DNA from: Enterobacter cloacae | GTDB taxonomy: Bacteria; Pseudomonadota; Gammaproteobacteria; Enterobacterales; Enterobacteriaceae | Reading direction: 5' to 3' | Assembly: GCF_013375935.1 (NCBI RefSeq) | Contig: NZ_CP056117.1 | Location: forward strand, 868,001-932,000 | Length of the DNA stretch: 64,000 nucleotides | In this document: positions 12,242 through 21,966 of the stretch, piece after piece | Position numbering within the stretch: the first letter of the stretch is position 1 | How the letters are laid out: every line of letters begins with the position of its first letter | Translations under genes and position numbers: made by a program | Notes under the pieces: generated by a model | Seen by the model: the letters and a program-made list of their open reading frames with translations, nothing else | The model's database searches: none | What the model was told of the DNA's origin: nothing

Positions 12242-12265
12242 AAAAGGGGCCCTCGGCCCCTTTCT
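12242..12265. terminator. Bidirectional terminator between the GT9 gene and tdh
   Basis: AAAAGGGGCC (12242-12251) and GGCCCCTTT (12255-12263) form a perfect stem with a three-base loop. A-rich and T-rich flanks let it serve both the plus-strand glycosyltransferase gene and the minus-strand kbl-tdh operon. Confidence 0.85.
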
Positions 12266-12267
12266 CA

Positions 12268-13296
12268 TTATTTACCCCAGCTCAGAATCACTTTCCCGGA
12301 CTGGCCAGAACGCATAGCGTCAAAGCCCTGCTGGAACTCATCGACAGAGAATCGATGGGTAATAATCGGGGACAGATCCAGGCCAGACTGAATTAATGCC
12401 GCCATCTTGTACCAGGTTTCGAACATTTCACGGCCATAGATGCCTTTAATGAACAGCCCCTTGAAGATCACTTTATTCCAGTCGATAGACATATCTGACG
12501 GCGGAATACCCAGCATCGCGATACGCCCGCCGTGGTTCATGGTGTCAAGCATGGTGCGGAACGCCGGTGGCGCACCGGACATCTCCAGACCCACATCGAA
12601 GCCTTCAGTCATGCCCAGTTCTTCCATCACGTCGGTCAGGCTCTCCTTAGAGACGTCCACCGCGCGGGTAACGCCCATTTTACGTGCCAGCGACAGACGG
12701 TATTCGTTGACGTCGGTGATCACGACGTTGCGTGCACCCACGTGCTTCGCCACCGCTGCCGCCATAATACCGATTGGGCCCGCGCCGGAGACCAGCACGT
12801 CTTCACCCACCAGGTCGAAGGAGAGCGCCGTATGTACCGCATTGCCGAACGGGTCAAAGATGGAGGCCAGGTCGTCAGAGATATTGTCCGGAATTTTGAA
12901 CGCGTTGAACGCCGGGATCACCAGATACTCCGCGAAGCAGCCCGGACGGTTTACGCCCACGCCGACGGTATTGCGGCACAGGTGCGTACGACCACCGCGG
13001 CAGTTACGGCAGTGACCGCAGGTAATATGGCCTTCACCGGAGACGCGATCGCCGATGTTGAACCCTTTTACTTCCTGGCCGATGCCAACCACTTCACCCA
13101 CATATTCATGGCCGACCACCATCGGGACAGGAATGGTTTTCTGTGACCACTGGTCCCAGTTGTAGATGTGAACGTCAGTACCGCAGATGGCGGTTTTACG
13201 AATTTTGATCAGCAGATCGTTATGACCGACTTCCGGCTCCGGCACGTCGGTCATCCAAATCCCTTCTTCCGCTTTCAGTTTGGATAACGCTTTCAT
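12268..13296 (-). CDS. tdh: Tdh, L-threonine 3-dehydrogenase
   Basis: This zinc medium-chain dehydrogenase oxidises threonine to 2-amino-3-ketobutyrate, the substrate of the adjacent Kbl. The 342 residues follow E. coli Tdh (341). Visible are catalytic zinc ligands in [14 protein letters not shown] and GHEYVGE, the structural-zinc cysteine cluster [15 protein letters not shown], and the NAD fold [19 protein letters not shown]. The ATG at 13296 gives the family start [12 protein letters not shown]. It lies nine bases after kbl in a two-gene operon. Confidence 0.98.
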   Translation of the reverse strand: MKALSKLKAEEGIWMTDVPEPEVGHNDLLIKIRKTAICGTDVHIYNWDQWSQKTIPVPMVVGHEYVGEVVGIGQEVKGFNIGDRVSGEGHITCGHCRNCRGGRTHLCRNTVGVGVNRPGCFAEYLVIPAFNAFKIPDNISDDLASIFDPFGNAVHTALSFDLVGEDVLVSGAGPIGIMAAAVAKHVGARNVVITDVNEYRLSLARKMGVTRAVDVSKESLTDVMEELGMTEGFDVGLEMSGAPPAFRTMLDTMNHGGRIAMLGIPPSDMSIDWNKVIFKGLFIKGIYGREMFETWYKMAALIQSGLDLSPIITHRFSVDEFQQGFDAMRSGQSGKVILSWGK

Positions 13297-13305
13297 CACA
13301 CGTCC

Positions 13306-14502
13306 TCAGGCAATTACGCCCAGCTGTTTGCCGATGCGGGTAAAGGCTTCCACCGCACGCTCAATTTGTTCAGGCGAGTGCGCCGCAGACATCTGGGTGC
13401 GGATACGCGCCTGACCTTTTGGTACCACCGGGAAGAAGAACCCGGTCACGTAAATCCCTTCTTTCTGCAGCTCGCGAGCAAATTTCTGCGCGACGACCGC
13501 ATCGCCCAGCATCACCGGAATGATCGCGTGGTCGGCACCGGCCAGGGTGAATCCTGCGGCACTCATTTTTTCGCGGAACAGGCGGGCGTTAGCCCACAGG
13601 CGGTCGCGCAGCTCAGCACCGGATTCCACCATCTCCAGCACTTTAATGGAGGCGGCCACGATCGCTGGCGCCAGGGAATTGGAGAACAGATACGGGCGGG
13701 AGCGCTGACGCAGCCACTCAACCACCTCTTTACGCGCGGCGGTATAGCCGCCGGATGCGCCGCCGAGCGCTTTGCCCAGCGTACCGGTGATGATATCCAC
13801 GCGGCCCATTACGTCACAGTATTCGTGGGAGCCACGGCCATTTTCGCCCACAAAACCAACCGCGTGCGAGTCGTCTACCATCACCAGCGCGTCGTATTTG
13901 TCGGCCAGGTCGCACACGCCCTTCAGGTTAGCGATCACGCCGTCCATAGAGAACACGCCATCGGTGGCGATGAGCACATGACGCGCGCCGGCTTCGCGGG
14001 CCTCTTTAAGGCGGGCTTCCAGCTCAACCATGTCGTTGTTGGCGTAGCGGAAACGCTTCGCTTTACACAGGCGGACGCCGTCGATAATAGAGGCGTGGTT
14101 CAGGGCGTCGGAGATAATTGCGTCTTCTGCGCCCAGCAGCGTCTCAAACAGACCGCCGTTGGCGTCGAAGCAGGAGGAGTAGAGGATTGCGTCTTCCATT
14201 CCAAGGAAGTTCGCCAGCTTTTGTTCAAGCTGCTTGTGGCTGTCCTGGGTGCCGCAGATAAAGCGCACGGAGGCCATGCCGAAGCCGTGGGTATCCATGC
14301 CGCTTTTCGCTGCGGCAATCAGCTCAGGGTGATTCGCAAGACCCAGGTAGTTGTTCGCACAAAAGTTGATCACATGGCTGCCGTCGGCAACGGTGATGTC
14401 CGCCTGCTGAGCAGACGTGATAATACGCTCTTCCTTGAACAACCCTTCCGCACGGGCGGTTTCGAGGTCGCTGTTTAACTCTTTGTAAAAATCACCACGC
14501 AT
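13306..14502 (-). CDS. kbl: Kbl, 2-amino-3-ketobutyrate CoA ligase (glycine C-acetyltransferase)
   Basis: This PLP enzyme cleaves 2-amino-3-ketobutyrate with CoA to glycine and acetyl-CoA. The 398 residues equal the E. coli protein. Characteristic segments are [45 protein letters not shown] and the PLP-lysine region [15 protein letters not shown]. It forms the kbl-tdh threonine-degradation operon and is divergent from hldD. Confidence 0.98.
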   Translation of the reverse strand: MRGDFYKELNSDLETARAEGLFKEERIITSAQQADITVADGSHVINFCANNYLGLANHPELIAAAKSGMDTHGFGMASVRFICGTQDSHKQLEQKLANFLGMEDAILYSSCFDANGGLFETLLGAEDAIISDALNHASIIDGVRLCKAKRFRYANNDMVELEARLKEAREAGARHVLIATDGVFSMDGVIANLKGVCDLADKYDALVMVDDSHAVGFVGENGRGSHEYCDVMGRVDIITGTLGKALGGASGGYTAARKEVVEWLRQRSRPYLFSNSLAPAIVAASIKVLEMVESGAELRDRLWANARLFREKMSAAGFTLAGADHAIIPVMLGDAVVAQKFARELQKEGIYVTGFFFPVVPKGQARIRTQMSAAHSPEQIERAVEAFTRIGKQLGVIA

Positions 14503-14674
14503 TGCAATTCTCCAGACTCGGCAAATTTCGGCACATATTACCCAAACCTATAGTTCATGACGAGATGACGCAGTATCACTTCTCGTTTTTGCAGCATAAA
14601 TCACGTGTACCCCTGCTGCATATCGGTGAATGGCTGAAGACCGGGCATTGTGATGATATGATAAAGACATTAGC

Positions 14675-14694
14675 GTCCGGGATTGTCCCCGGAC
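14675..14694 (+). other. GC-rich hairpin in the hldD leader
   Basis: GTCCGGG (14675-14681) and CCCGGAC (14688-14694) form a perfect seven-base-pair stem with a six-base loop. It begins 43 bases before the hldD start, inside the kbl/hldD divergent region. There is no T tract, so it is not a terminator; it may be an operator or 5'-UTR structure. Confidence 0.45.
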
Positions 14695-14717
14695 TCAACA
14701 CTTCAAAGGTTACAGTT

Positions 14718-15650
14718 ATGATCATCGTTACCGGCGGCGCGGGCTTTATCGGCAGCAATATTGTTAAAGCTCTCAATGACAAAGGCATCACCGACATTCT
14801 GGTGGTGGATAACCTGAAAGACGGCACCAAGTTCGTCAACCTGGTGGATCTGAACATCGCTGATTATATGGATAAAGAGGACTTCCTTATCCAGATTATG
14901 GCAGGCGAAGAGTTCGGCGAGATCGAAGCCATCTTCCACGAAGGTGCATGCTCATCCACCACCGAGTGGGACGGCAAGTACATGATGGACAACAACTATC
15001 AGTACTCCAAAGAGATCCTGCACTACTGTCTGGAGCGTGAAATTCCGTTCCTGTACGCCTCCTCTGCGGCAACCTACGGCGGCCGCACCTCTGATTTCAT
15101 CGAGTCCCGCGAATATGAGCAGCCGCTGAACGTTTACGGCTATTCCAAGTTCCTGTTTGATGAGTACGTGCGCCAGATCCTGCCTGAAGCGAACTCCCAG
15201 ATTGTTGGCTTCCGCTACTTCAACGTTTACGGTCCGCGCGAAGGCCACAAAGGCAGCATGGCGAGCGTGGCGTTCCACCTGAACACCCAGCTGAATAATG
15301 GCGAAAGCCCGAAACTGTTTGAAGGCAGCGACGGCTTCAAGCGTGACTTCGTCTACGTAGGCGACGTGGCGGCCGTCAACCTGTGGTTCCTGGAAAATGG
15401 CGTATCCGGTATTTTCAACCTGGGCACAGGCCGCGCGGAATCCTTCCAGGCCGTGGCTGACGCAACGCTGGCGTACCATAAAAAAGGCAGCATTGAGTAC
15501 ATTCCTTTCCCGGATAAGCTGAAGGGCCGCTACCAGGCGTTCACGCAGGCTGACCTGACCAACCTGCGTGCCGCAGGCTACGACAAGCCGTTCAAGACCG
15601 TTGCCGAAGGCGTAACGGAATACATGGCCTGGCTGAACCGCGACGCATAA
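14718..15650 (+). CDS. hldD: HldD, ADP-L-glycero-D-manno-heptose 6-epimerase
   Basis: HldD epimerises ADP-D,D-heptose to ADP-L,D-heptose, the donor for the LPS inner core. The 310 residues equal E. coli HldD (RfaD). The short-chain-dehydrogenase NADP motif is [15 protein letters not shown] at the N-terminus, and the YGYSKFLFD catalytic Tyr/Lys pair lies near residues 140-148. The ATG at 14718, after an AAAGGTTAC leader, gives [10 protein letters not shown] long upstream extension in frame (to 14502) is spurious. It leads the core operon, two bases before waaF. Confidence 0.98.
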   Translation: MIIVTGGAGFIGSNIVKALNDKGITDILVVDNLKDGTKFVNLVDLNIADYMDKEDFLIQIMAGEEFGEIEAIFHEGACSSTTEWDGKYMMDNNYQYSKEILHYCLEREIPFLYASSAATYGGRTSDFIESREYEQPLNVYGYSKFLFDEYVRQILPEANSQIVGFRYFNVYGPREGHKGSMASVAFHLNTQLNNGESPKLFEGSDGFKRDFVYVGDVAAVNLWFLENGVSGIFNLGTGRAESFQAVADATLAYHKKGSIEYIPFPDKLKGRYQAFTQADLTNLRAAGYDKPFKTVAEGVTEYMAWLNRDA

Positions 15651-15652
15651 GT

Positions 15653-16699
15653 ATGAAAATTCTGGTGATCGGCCCGTCATGGGTGGGTGACATGATGATG
15701 TCGCAAAGTCTCTATCGCACGCTCAAGGCGCGTTATCCCCAGGCGATAATCGACGTGATGGCACCCGCGTGGTGCCGTCCGCTGTTATCGCGTATGCCAG
15801 AAGTGAACGAGGCGATCCCAATGCCGCTCGGCCACGGTGCGCTGGAAATTGGCGAGCGTCGCAGGCTCGGCCATAGCCTGCGCGAAAAACGCTATGACCG
15901 TGCCTATGTGCTACCTAATTCCTTCAAATCCGCCCTTGTGCCCTTTTTTGCTGGCGTGCCGCACCGTACCGGCTGGCGAGGCGAAATGCGCTACGGCCTG
16001 CTGAACGACGCCCGCGTGCTGGATAAAGAGGCCTGGCCGCTGATGGTTGAGCGCTATGTGGCGCTGGCCTATGACAAAGGCGTAATGCGCAGCGCGAAAG
16101 ACCTGCCGCAGCCGCTGCTGTGGCCGCAGCTTCAGGTCAACGATGGGGAGAAGTCCCACACCTGCAACGCGTTTGGCATGTCGTCCGAGCGTCCGATGAT
16201 TGGTTTTTGCCCTGGCGCGGAATTTGGTCCGGCAAAACGCTGGCCGCACTATCACTACGCCGAACTGGCGAAACAGCTGATCGACGAAGGCTATCAGATT
16301 GTGCTGTTTGGCTCGGCAAAAGATCACGAGGCGGGCAATGAAATTCTCGCCGCGCTGAGCATCGATCAGCAGGCCTGGTGCCGGAACCTTGCGGGGGAAA
16401 CGCAGCTTGAGCAGGCCGTAATTTTGATTGCCGCCTGTAAAGCCGTGGTCACTAACGATTCCGGTTTGATGCACGTCGCCGCCGCGCTGGACCGCCCGCT
16501 GGTCGCGCTGTATGGCCCCAGCAGCCCGGACTTCACGCCGCCTCTGTCACACAAAGCGCGCATTATCCGGCTAATCACCGGCTACCATAAGGTTCGCAAA
16601 GGCGATGCCGCAGAGGGCTATCATCAGAGTCTAATCGACATCACGCCGCAGCGCGTTCTCGAAGAACTCAACGAACTGCTGTTGAGCGAAGAAGGATAA
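15653..16699 (+). CDS. waaF: WaaF, LPS heptosyltransferase II
   Basis: WaaF adds the second L,D-heptose to the LPS inner core from ADP-heptose (GT9). The 348 residues equal E. coli WaaF. It begins MKILVIGPSWVGDMMMSQSL, shows the donor-site FCPGAEFGPAKRWPHYHYAEL and the GT9 signature VVTNDSGLMHVAAALDRPLVALYGPSSP. It follows hldD by two bases and precedes waaC by three. Confidence 0.98.
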   Translation: MKILVIGPSWVGDMMMSQSLYRTLKARYPQAIIDVMAPAWCRPLLSRMPEVNEAIPMPLGHGALEIGERRRLGHSLREKRYDRAYVLPNSFKSALVPFFAGVPHRTGWRGEMRYGLLNDARVLDKEAWPLMVERYVALAYDKGVMRSAKDLPQPLLWPQLQVNDGEKSHTCNAFGMSSERPMIGFCPGAEFGPAKRWPHYHYAELAKQLIDEGYQIVLFGSAKDHEAGNEILAALSIDQQAWCRNLAGETQLEQAVILIAACKAVVTNDSGLMHVAAALDRPLVALYGPSSPDFTPPLSHKARIIRLITGYHKVRKGDAAEGYHQSLIDITPQRVLEELNELLLSEEG

Positions 16700-16702
16700 C
16701 GG

Positions 16703-17683
16703 ATGCGGGTATTGATCGTTAAAACCTCCTCGATGGGTGATGTCCTGCATACGCTGCCGTCGCTGACGGACGCCATGCGGGCCATTCCCGGCATCCGTTT
16801 TGACTGGGTGGTGGAAGAAGGCTTCGCGCAAATCCCCACCTGGCATGAGGCGGTCGATCGCGCGATCCCGGTGGCGATTCGCCGCTGGCGCAAAGCGTGG
16901 TTCTCCGCACCGATTAAAGCCGAACGTAAAGCCTTCCGCGAAGCGGTGCAGGCGCAGCGTTACGACGCGATCGTCGACGCCCAGGGGCTGGTCAAAAGCG
17001 CGGCGCTGGTGACGCGTCTGGCACACGGCGTAAAGCACGGTATGGACTGGCAAACCGCACGCGAACCGCTGGCGAGCCTTTTCTACAACCGACGCCACCA
17101 TATTGCGAAGCAGCAGCACGCCGTGGAGCGCACCCGCGAGCTGTTCGCGAAAAGCCTGGGCTATGCAAAACCTGAAGCCCAGGGTGACTACGCTATCGCA
17201 CAGCATTTTTTGCGCGAGACGGAGCATGCCGAGCCGTATCTGGTGTTCCTGCATGCCACAACGCGCGACGATAAGCACTGGCCGGAAACGCACTGGCGAA
17301 GGCTGATTGAACTAATGCAACCTTGCGGTATCCATATTAAACTCCCGTGGGGCGCTGAACATGAGCGTCAGCGTGCGGAGCGTCTGGCCGCAGGCTTTAC
17401 CCACGTCGAGGTTTTACCCAAACTTACGCTGGCGCAGGTTGCCGCGCAGCTGGCGGGCGCGAATGCCGTCGTTTCCGTGGATACGGGGCTAAGCCATCTA
17501 ACCGCCGCACTGGATCGTCCTAATATCACGATTTTCGGCCCGACAGACCCCGGGCTGATCGGGGGTTACGGTAAAAACCAGCATCAGATGGTCAGCCCGA
17601 CGCAACAAACGAAGGATATCAGCGCAGATGCTATTTTTTCATTTTTACAGGGCAGCCAGCTGCTTTCCAACAGGGATATTTAA
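16703..17683 (+). CDS. waaC: WaaC, LPS heptosyltransferase I
   Basis: WaaC adds the first L,D-heptose to Kdo2-lipid A. The 326 residues compare with about 319 in E. coli. The N-terminus MRVLIVKTSSMGDVLHTLPSL and the C-terminal GT9 signature AVVSVDTGLSHLTAALDRPNITIFGPTDP are typical, as are the FLHATTRDDKHWPETHW donor-site residues. It is third in the hldD-waaF-waaC run. Confidence 0.97.
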   Translation: MRVLIVKTSSMGDVLHTLPSLTDAMRAIPGIRFDWVVEEGFAQIPTWHEAVDRAIPVAIRRWRKAWFSAPIKAERKAFREAVQAQRYDAIVDAQGLVKSAALVTRLAHGVKHGMDWQTAREPLASLFYNRRHHIAKQQHAVERTRELFAKSLGYAKPEAQGDYAIAQHFLRETEHAEPYLVFLHATTRDDKHWPETHWRRLIELMQPCGIHIKLPWGAEHERQRAERLAAGFTHVEVLPKLTLAQVAAQLAGANAVVSVDTGLSHLTAALDRPNITIFGPTDPGLIGGYGKNQHQMVSPTQQTKDISADAIFSFLQGSQLLSNRDI

Positions 17684-17686
17684 CCC

Positions 17687-18766
17687 ATGAGTTACGTATT
17701 TCTGCTGATTTTACTCTTTCCGGTGAAGCTCTTTCGGAAGCTGTTTCGAAAAGACACGGGCAGGAACCTTGTCATTCAGACGGCCAAAATCGGTGACTTT
17801 ATCAATGCGACGCCCCTACTGGCGCATCTGCAAAAAAGCGATGTGTTGATCAGCCGCAGCGTCGGCGCGCTGGCGAAGCATGACGAGAACATCGAGCAGA
17901 TCTACTTCATCGAACAGCATAAGCGCAACCTGTGGCGTAAGCTCTGCTTCGCCTGCAGGATCATGAACCGTTACGATAATGTCTACCTGCTACAGCCGAA
18001 TAGCGTGAATCTCTTCTTTGCCGCCGTCTGTAATGCAAAAAACAAACAATTTTTAAGCATTTACACCCGCAGATGGTATCACGGTATTTTTTATCTCACC
18101 GCCGACGGTACCGTTGAGCACGGCAAAAAAACGCTATCAGTAACCAACTACCTGAAGCTGGCCGACCGTTCACTCACGTGGCAGGACTCTCCCAAACACG
18201 CCACAAAGCCGCTGTTTAAACCGGCGACCTATCCGGCCATTCTCGACAAACCTGACGTTATCCGCATCGGTATCAGTATTGCGGCAGGCAATAAAGCTAA
18301 AACGGTGCCGCCGGTTATCTGGAAGCGAATTGTCGATCGCCTCGCCGGCTTACCCTGCGAGTTTTATGTTTTCGGCGCCCCAAATGAACAGTCGTGGATG
18401 GACGATATCACCCGCCTTTACGGTGAGATCCCGAATTTTATCAATCTCATTGGTAAAATTTCGCTCGAAGAGCTTCCCTGGGCCATTTCGAAGATGGACT
18501 GCTATATCGCGTCTGATTCGGGGAATATTTACATTGCAGATGCTGTGGGCGTGCCGGTAATCATGTTATTTGGCCCATGCTGTCATTACGAGCAGCGTCC
18601 TCTCGGCGAGGTTCTGTTGATTGGTAACGATGAAAATATTAACTCTTACGTTTTTGAAACGCGTTACTACTTCAGCCAACCGAAAGAAGAGTTGTTTGCA
18701 GTAAGCGACGCGGATTTGGATAACATTGTGAGTTTATTAACGACCGTGAATAAAAATAAAAAATAA
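17687..18766 (+). CDS. Family 9 glycosyltransferase of the LPS core cluster
   Basis: This 359-residue protein starts with a hydrophobic, then basic stretch (YVFLLILLFPVKLFRKLFRKD) that may bind the membrane. It then shows the GT9-type NLVIQTAKIGDFINATPLL and a variant signature YIASDSGNIYIADAVGVPVIMLFGP. It begins three bases after waaC, so it is in the same operon. Composition is more AT-rich than waaF/waaC, as is common for outer-core genes. I do not recognise an exact ortholog; it should add a sugar (heptose by family) to the growing core. Confidence 0.75.
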   Translation: MSYVFLLILLFPVKLFRKLFRKDTGRNLVIQTAKIGDFINATPLLAHLQKSDVLISRSVGALAKHDENIEQIYFIEQHKRNLWRKLCFACRIMNRYDNVYLLQPNSVNLFFAAVCNAKNKQFLSIYTRRWYHGIFYLTADGTVEHGKKTLSVTNYLKLADRSLTWQDSPKHATKPLFKPATYPAILDKPDVIRIGISIAAGNKAKTVPPVIWKRIVDRLAGLPCEFYVFGAPNEQSWMDDITRLYGEIPNFINLIGKISLEELPWAISKMDCYIASDSGNIYIADAVGVPVIMLFGPCCHYEQRPLGEVLLIGNDENINSYVFETRYYFSQPKEELFAVSDADLDNIVSLLTTVNKNKK

Positions 18767-18782
18767 TTTCCTGAGGCGTAAA

Positions 18783-19604
18783 ATGAACTCGTTGACCAAG
18801 CAACTGTATCGGTATACGCATAAGCGCAATATGCGACATAATGAAAAATTATGGCCCTTCGTTAAAATATCGCGTGCTGAAACCGGTGAAATATCAGAAT
18901 TAAAGTATAAGGGACGCAGTATCGATCTGATCCCGCTCTCCTCACTTCATCATCGGTTCGATGGCGATATACTTATTGCGGCGACTGGCCCTTCAATCAA
19001 AGCTATCGATTTCAAGACTCTACCATCGACGGTAATCACGGCGGGCGTGAACGGTGCCTGGCACCTTCACCACGCGCTAAGTTTTTCTCTCTATTTCGTC
19101 GTTGATATGACGTTTATCGATCGTCAGACTGCATTGTTGAAGCGTATTGTAAGCTGTAAAGATGTCATTCTCTTTACTACGGTTATGGGCATCGTTAAAC
19201 TTATAGAGCGTTTTTCATACGACAAAATCCAGTGTGAATTATGCATTATTGAAGATATTTGTTATGAGACCTATAAACCCTCTATTAAGCAAGCTGATTT
19301 ACGCGAGGCTCTAGCGGGTACGCCAGGTATCATATTTTCAGAGACACATCCTAATACAGCCTTTAGTTGTGATGTTCGTCACGGGGTCGTAGATGCCGGA
19401 ACCGTGATGTATTGGGCTCTCCAGGTACTCTATTTTCTGGGCTTTAAAAAAATATATATTGCGGGGCTTGATATGAATAATTTCAATCAACCTCGATTTT
19501 ATGAAACCAATAGTACAATGTTACCAACTTTCCTTGATAAAAAGGTGAATAATATTGTCATTCCGGCGTTGATGCTGGCAAGTACTGTTTTCAAAAAAAA
19601 ATAA
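18783..19604 (+). CDS. WaaZ-like LPS core protein (probable Kdo-type transferase)
   Basis: The 273-residue product has the layout I remember for WaaZ/RfaZ: an early glycine-rich loop ILIAATGPSIKAI, then VNGAWHLHHA, the FSLYFVVDMTFIDRQ strand, and a late GFKKIYIAGLDMNNFNQPRFYE. WaaZ is associated with adding a third Kdo to the inner core in enterobacteria. There is no signal peptide or membrane segment. It is AT-rich and sits between a GT9 gene and waaL in the same direction. Family assignment is moderate; exact sugar unknown. Confidence 0.6.
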   Translation: MNSLTKQLYRYTHKRNMRHNEKLWPFVKISRAETGEISELKYKGRSIDLIPLSSLHHRFDGDILIAATGPSIKAIDFKTLPSTVITAGVNGAWHLHHALSFSLYFVVDMTFIDRQTALLKRIVSCKDVILFTTVMGIVKLIERFSYDKIQCELCIIEDICYETYKPSIKQADLREALAGTPGIIFSETHPNTAFSCDVRHGVVDAGTVMYWALQVLYFLGFKKIYIAGLDMNNFNQPRFYETNSTMLPTFLDKKVNNIVIPALMLASTVFKKK

Positions 19605-19675
19605 GATCACTGTCATCAATCTATCTCCTCAAAGCGCAATACCTGACTCTGTTTTCCCCAGAAAGGATTTTACTG

Positions 19676-20839
19676 ATGTCTTCAACTAATCTTCAACGTT
19701 TTATATTCTATCCTTTTATGCTCTTTATCTTTTTGAGCATGATTTTTTGTGGCGTTTCAAAAGTAAATATTTTCTTCCACATTGCCCTTGCACTGTTTAT
19801 CATCGCTATGATGATAAATCATGAGGTAAGAACGCGTTTTATTAGCGATCGTGACTTTCTACCCGCACTGGGCTTTACTGGTGCATTTTTATTATATTTC
19901 TCATTAACTAATTTTTGGGCTGATTCGTCCCACCTCAGGTCTGCGCTAACCCATTCATTTTATTTGTTTATTTTTATCTGCCTGTATCGTCAATGTGAAC
20001 TACAGGACAGAAAAAAATATATCATAGGTGCAGCATATTTCGGCATTGTGGCTTTAACGATATTAACTCTAATTTATGTCAATAAAGAGCACATATTTCA
20101 AAACAGGCTATCGCGAGCTTTTCCTTTCTCTCCGGATAACGTAATTGATCTTGGAGGATACATGGCGCTGGGTATTTTATTGAGCGCCATACTGGTTCGT
20201 GAAACGCGTAACTTCTGGTTTTATATTCCAGTTCCTCTGCTTTTGGTCTGCTTGATTCTGACCCAAAGTCGAGGGCCACTCCTTTCACTTGTTGTCGCCG
20301 CGGTTGTCGCTTTCCTCTGTAAACCGAAATGGGATATTAAGCTGCTGACAGGTTCACTTATTCTACTGGCGATCATCGGTGCAAGCCTCTATTTTAGTGG
20401 CTCGCTCGATATGTTCTTCAAACGCGTAGAAGATTCTTCACGAGCAGGATCCGTCCGTTTCGGTATTTGGCAGCATGCTTTTGAAGTGGCAAAACAGAAA
20501 GCACTCTTCGGATGGGGTTTCAATAAAGAACTTCAGTTCATTAATGGTTTTGGTCAGCATGTTACCACGACGCATAGCCTCTATTTAGCAACCTTTCTAA
20601 AGGGAGGTGCGGTAGGACTGCTGCTGCTTTTAGGCATGATTTTATTTGCCGCCAGACAAAGCCTTCGCCACCTTGCAGCTAATCATAAAGCTGAAATCGC
20701 GGTTATCGTATTTGCGCTAATGTTCTACGTGACGCAGGGCATGTTTGTTATCAGCAACCCACGAGAATATTGGGTGTTGTTCTGGCTTCCTTTTGCCATT
20801 ATTTTTAGTGCGCCGATAAAAACGGCGCTGCAAAAATAA
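19676..20839 (+). CDS. waaL: WaaL, O-antigen ligase
   Basis: WaaL transfers undecaprenyl-linked O-polysaccharide to lipid A-core in the periplasm. The 387-residue protein is hydrophobic throughout, with about ten membrane segments (for example FIFYPFMLFIFLSMIFCGV and FWFYIPVPLLLVCLIL). Wzy_C-family marks are LTQSRGPLLSLVVAAVVAF with the conserved arginine and the large periplasmic loop ending TTHSLYLATFLKGG with the conserved histidine. WaaL sequences vary greatly, so identification rests on topology, motifs and cluster position. Confidence 0.88.
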   Translation: MSSTNLQRFIFYPFMLFIFLSMIFCGVSKVNIFFHIALALFIIAMMINHEVRTRFISDRDFLPALGFTGAFLLYFSLTNFWADSSHLRSALTHSFYLFIFICLYRQCELQDRKKYIIGAAYFGIVALTILTLIYVNKEHIFQNRLSRAFPFSPDNVIDLGGYMALGILLSAILVRETRNFWFYIPVPLLLVCLILTQSRGPLLSLVVAAVVAFLCKPKWDIKLLTGSLILLAIIGASLYFSGSLDMFFKRVEDSSRAGSVRFGIWQHAFEVAKQKALFGWGFNKELQFINGFGQHVTTTHSLYLATFLKGGAVGLLLLLGMILFAARQSLRHLAANHKAEIAVIVFALMFYVTQGMFVISNPREYWVLFWLPFAIIFSAPIKTALQK

Positions 20840-20841
20840 CG

Positions 20842-21816
20842 TTAAGGCGCCGATGTTTCGGCGCCTTTTTTATAAGAATAAAACTCCGCCAGCGTCATTC
20901 CCACCGTCTTATCTGATAACCAGCTAAACAGCTGCTCAAGATCCTGATACAGCCCTTCAATCGCGGCGTCATCTTTAAACGCAGGGCTTCCGCCAGGCAT
21001 AAATTCCGACGAATGAAGCATAAACTCCACATAGTCATTTCCCTGGGACAGGCATTGCTGCGCTACCTTAATCATCTCCTGGGCGTTACCGCCGGACGGA
21101 CGTAACCAGTTAACTGAAGGAGAGCGGTATTTACCGCGAAGACGATCGTAACCCTGCTTAAGCGAATTCAGCCATGCCGGATGTTTGTACTGGATGCTCA
21201 TCGGCACTTCGAGTAAAGGGCTGTTTCCCGGACGGGAAATATCATCTGCATCTAAGAAGTAAGCGCGATCGGGGAAATGCTGGTAATTCGTCCCGCCACT
21301 TCCCTGGGGGGCGCCTTTCGCGTTACGCCAGTTCACGCGCGGCGTGACGGAGCAGTCGACCTGATAACCCAGTTCAATCAGCAGCCTGGCGTAACGGCTA
21401 TCAAACGCCCAGCGCCCGGCGCGATGGCTAAGCATTTTAGTCTGGAAGGTCTCTTCCAGTAAGCGGGTCATAAATACCACTTTCTCACGCATGACCTCGT
21501 CTGAAAACTCAATCAGATAAGGCTGCCAGCGCCAGTCATCACCGGTCAGATCGTGCTCAGGAGGGCTGTTCCAGGCATGGAGATGCATTCCCACCTCGCC
21601 CTGGCCCCGGGCGATTACATCTTTAGCGAACTCAATGAACACCGGCTCAACCGCCATCTCGTAGTTGGTCAGCCAGACGGGCTTGAAGCCGAAACGCTCA
21701 CAAAGCGTCTGGAACCGTGCCAGATAGCGCGCATTTTCCGTTTTGATCACCCTGTGGTTTTGCCAGAGATTATCCCCTTCGGTATCGATCGTGATGATAA
21801 ACGCCGGTTTTTTCAT
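20842..21816 (-). CDS. wabN: WabN-like polysaccharide deacetylase of the LPS core
   Basis: The 324-residue protein has NodB-like deacetylase features: AFIITIDTEGDNLW with the metal-binding aspartate near the N-terminus, GMHLHAWNSP, SHRAGRWAFD and the late VEFMLHSSEFMPGG. No signal peptide, so it acts in the cytoplasm. In Klebsiella pneumoniae, WabN deacetylates a core GlcNAc residue added by WabH; a WabH-like gene is nearby here. ATG at 21816 (MKKPAFIIT) is preferred over 21858, whose extra residues look non-coding. It is transcribed against the rest of the cluster. Confidence 0.75.
   Translation of the reverse strand: MKKPAFIITIDTEGDNLWQNHRVIKTENARYLARFQTLCERFGFKPVWLTNYEMAVEPVFIEFAKDVIARGQGEVGMHLHAWNSPPEHDLTGDDWRWQPYLIEFSDEVMREKVVFMTRLLEETFQTKMLSHRAGRWAFDSRYARLLIELGYQVDCSVTPRVNWRNAKGAPQGSGGTNYQHFPDRAYFLDADDISRPGNSPLLEVPMSIQYKHPAWLNSLKQGYDRLRGKYRSPSVNWLRPSGGNAQEMIKVAQQCLSQGNDYVEFMLHSSEFMPGGSPAFKDDAAIEGLYQDLEQLFSWLSDKTVGMTLAEFYSYKKGAETSAP
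20844..20871 (+). terminator. waaL terminator embedded in the end of the convergent wabN-like gene
   Basis: GGCGCCGA (20846-20853) and TCGGCGCC (20858-20865) pair perfectly around TGTT, followed by six T residues. It starts five bases after the waaL stop, and its stem doubles as the last codons of the minus-strand gene. Confidence 0.85.
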
Positions 21817-21966
21817 AATGAGCCCGCAAGACAAAATAGTTAGCGCTATGTTACGCACTCCCGAAAGCAGGAGTAAACCCTTCCAGGGAAATTCCTGACA
21901 TTATGGAGAAAGAGTGCAAGTCGCTACCAGGTCTATTAGAATTGCCATTAGTACAACGCCGATAAG

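Noticed and set aside
21917..21935. CTGGTAGCGA on the minus strand upstream of the wabN-like gene, resembling part of a JUMPstart/ops element
   Set aside because: Only the short CTGGTAGC portion matches; the GGCGGTAGCGTG ops core and the rest of the 39-base element are missing.
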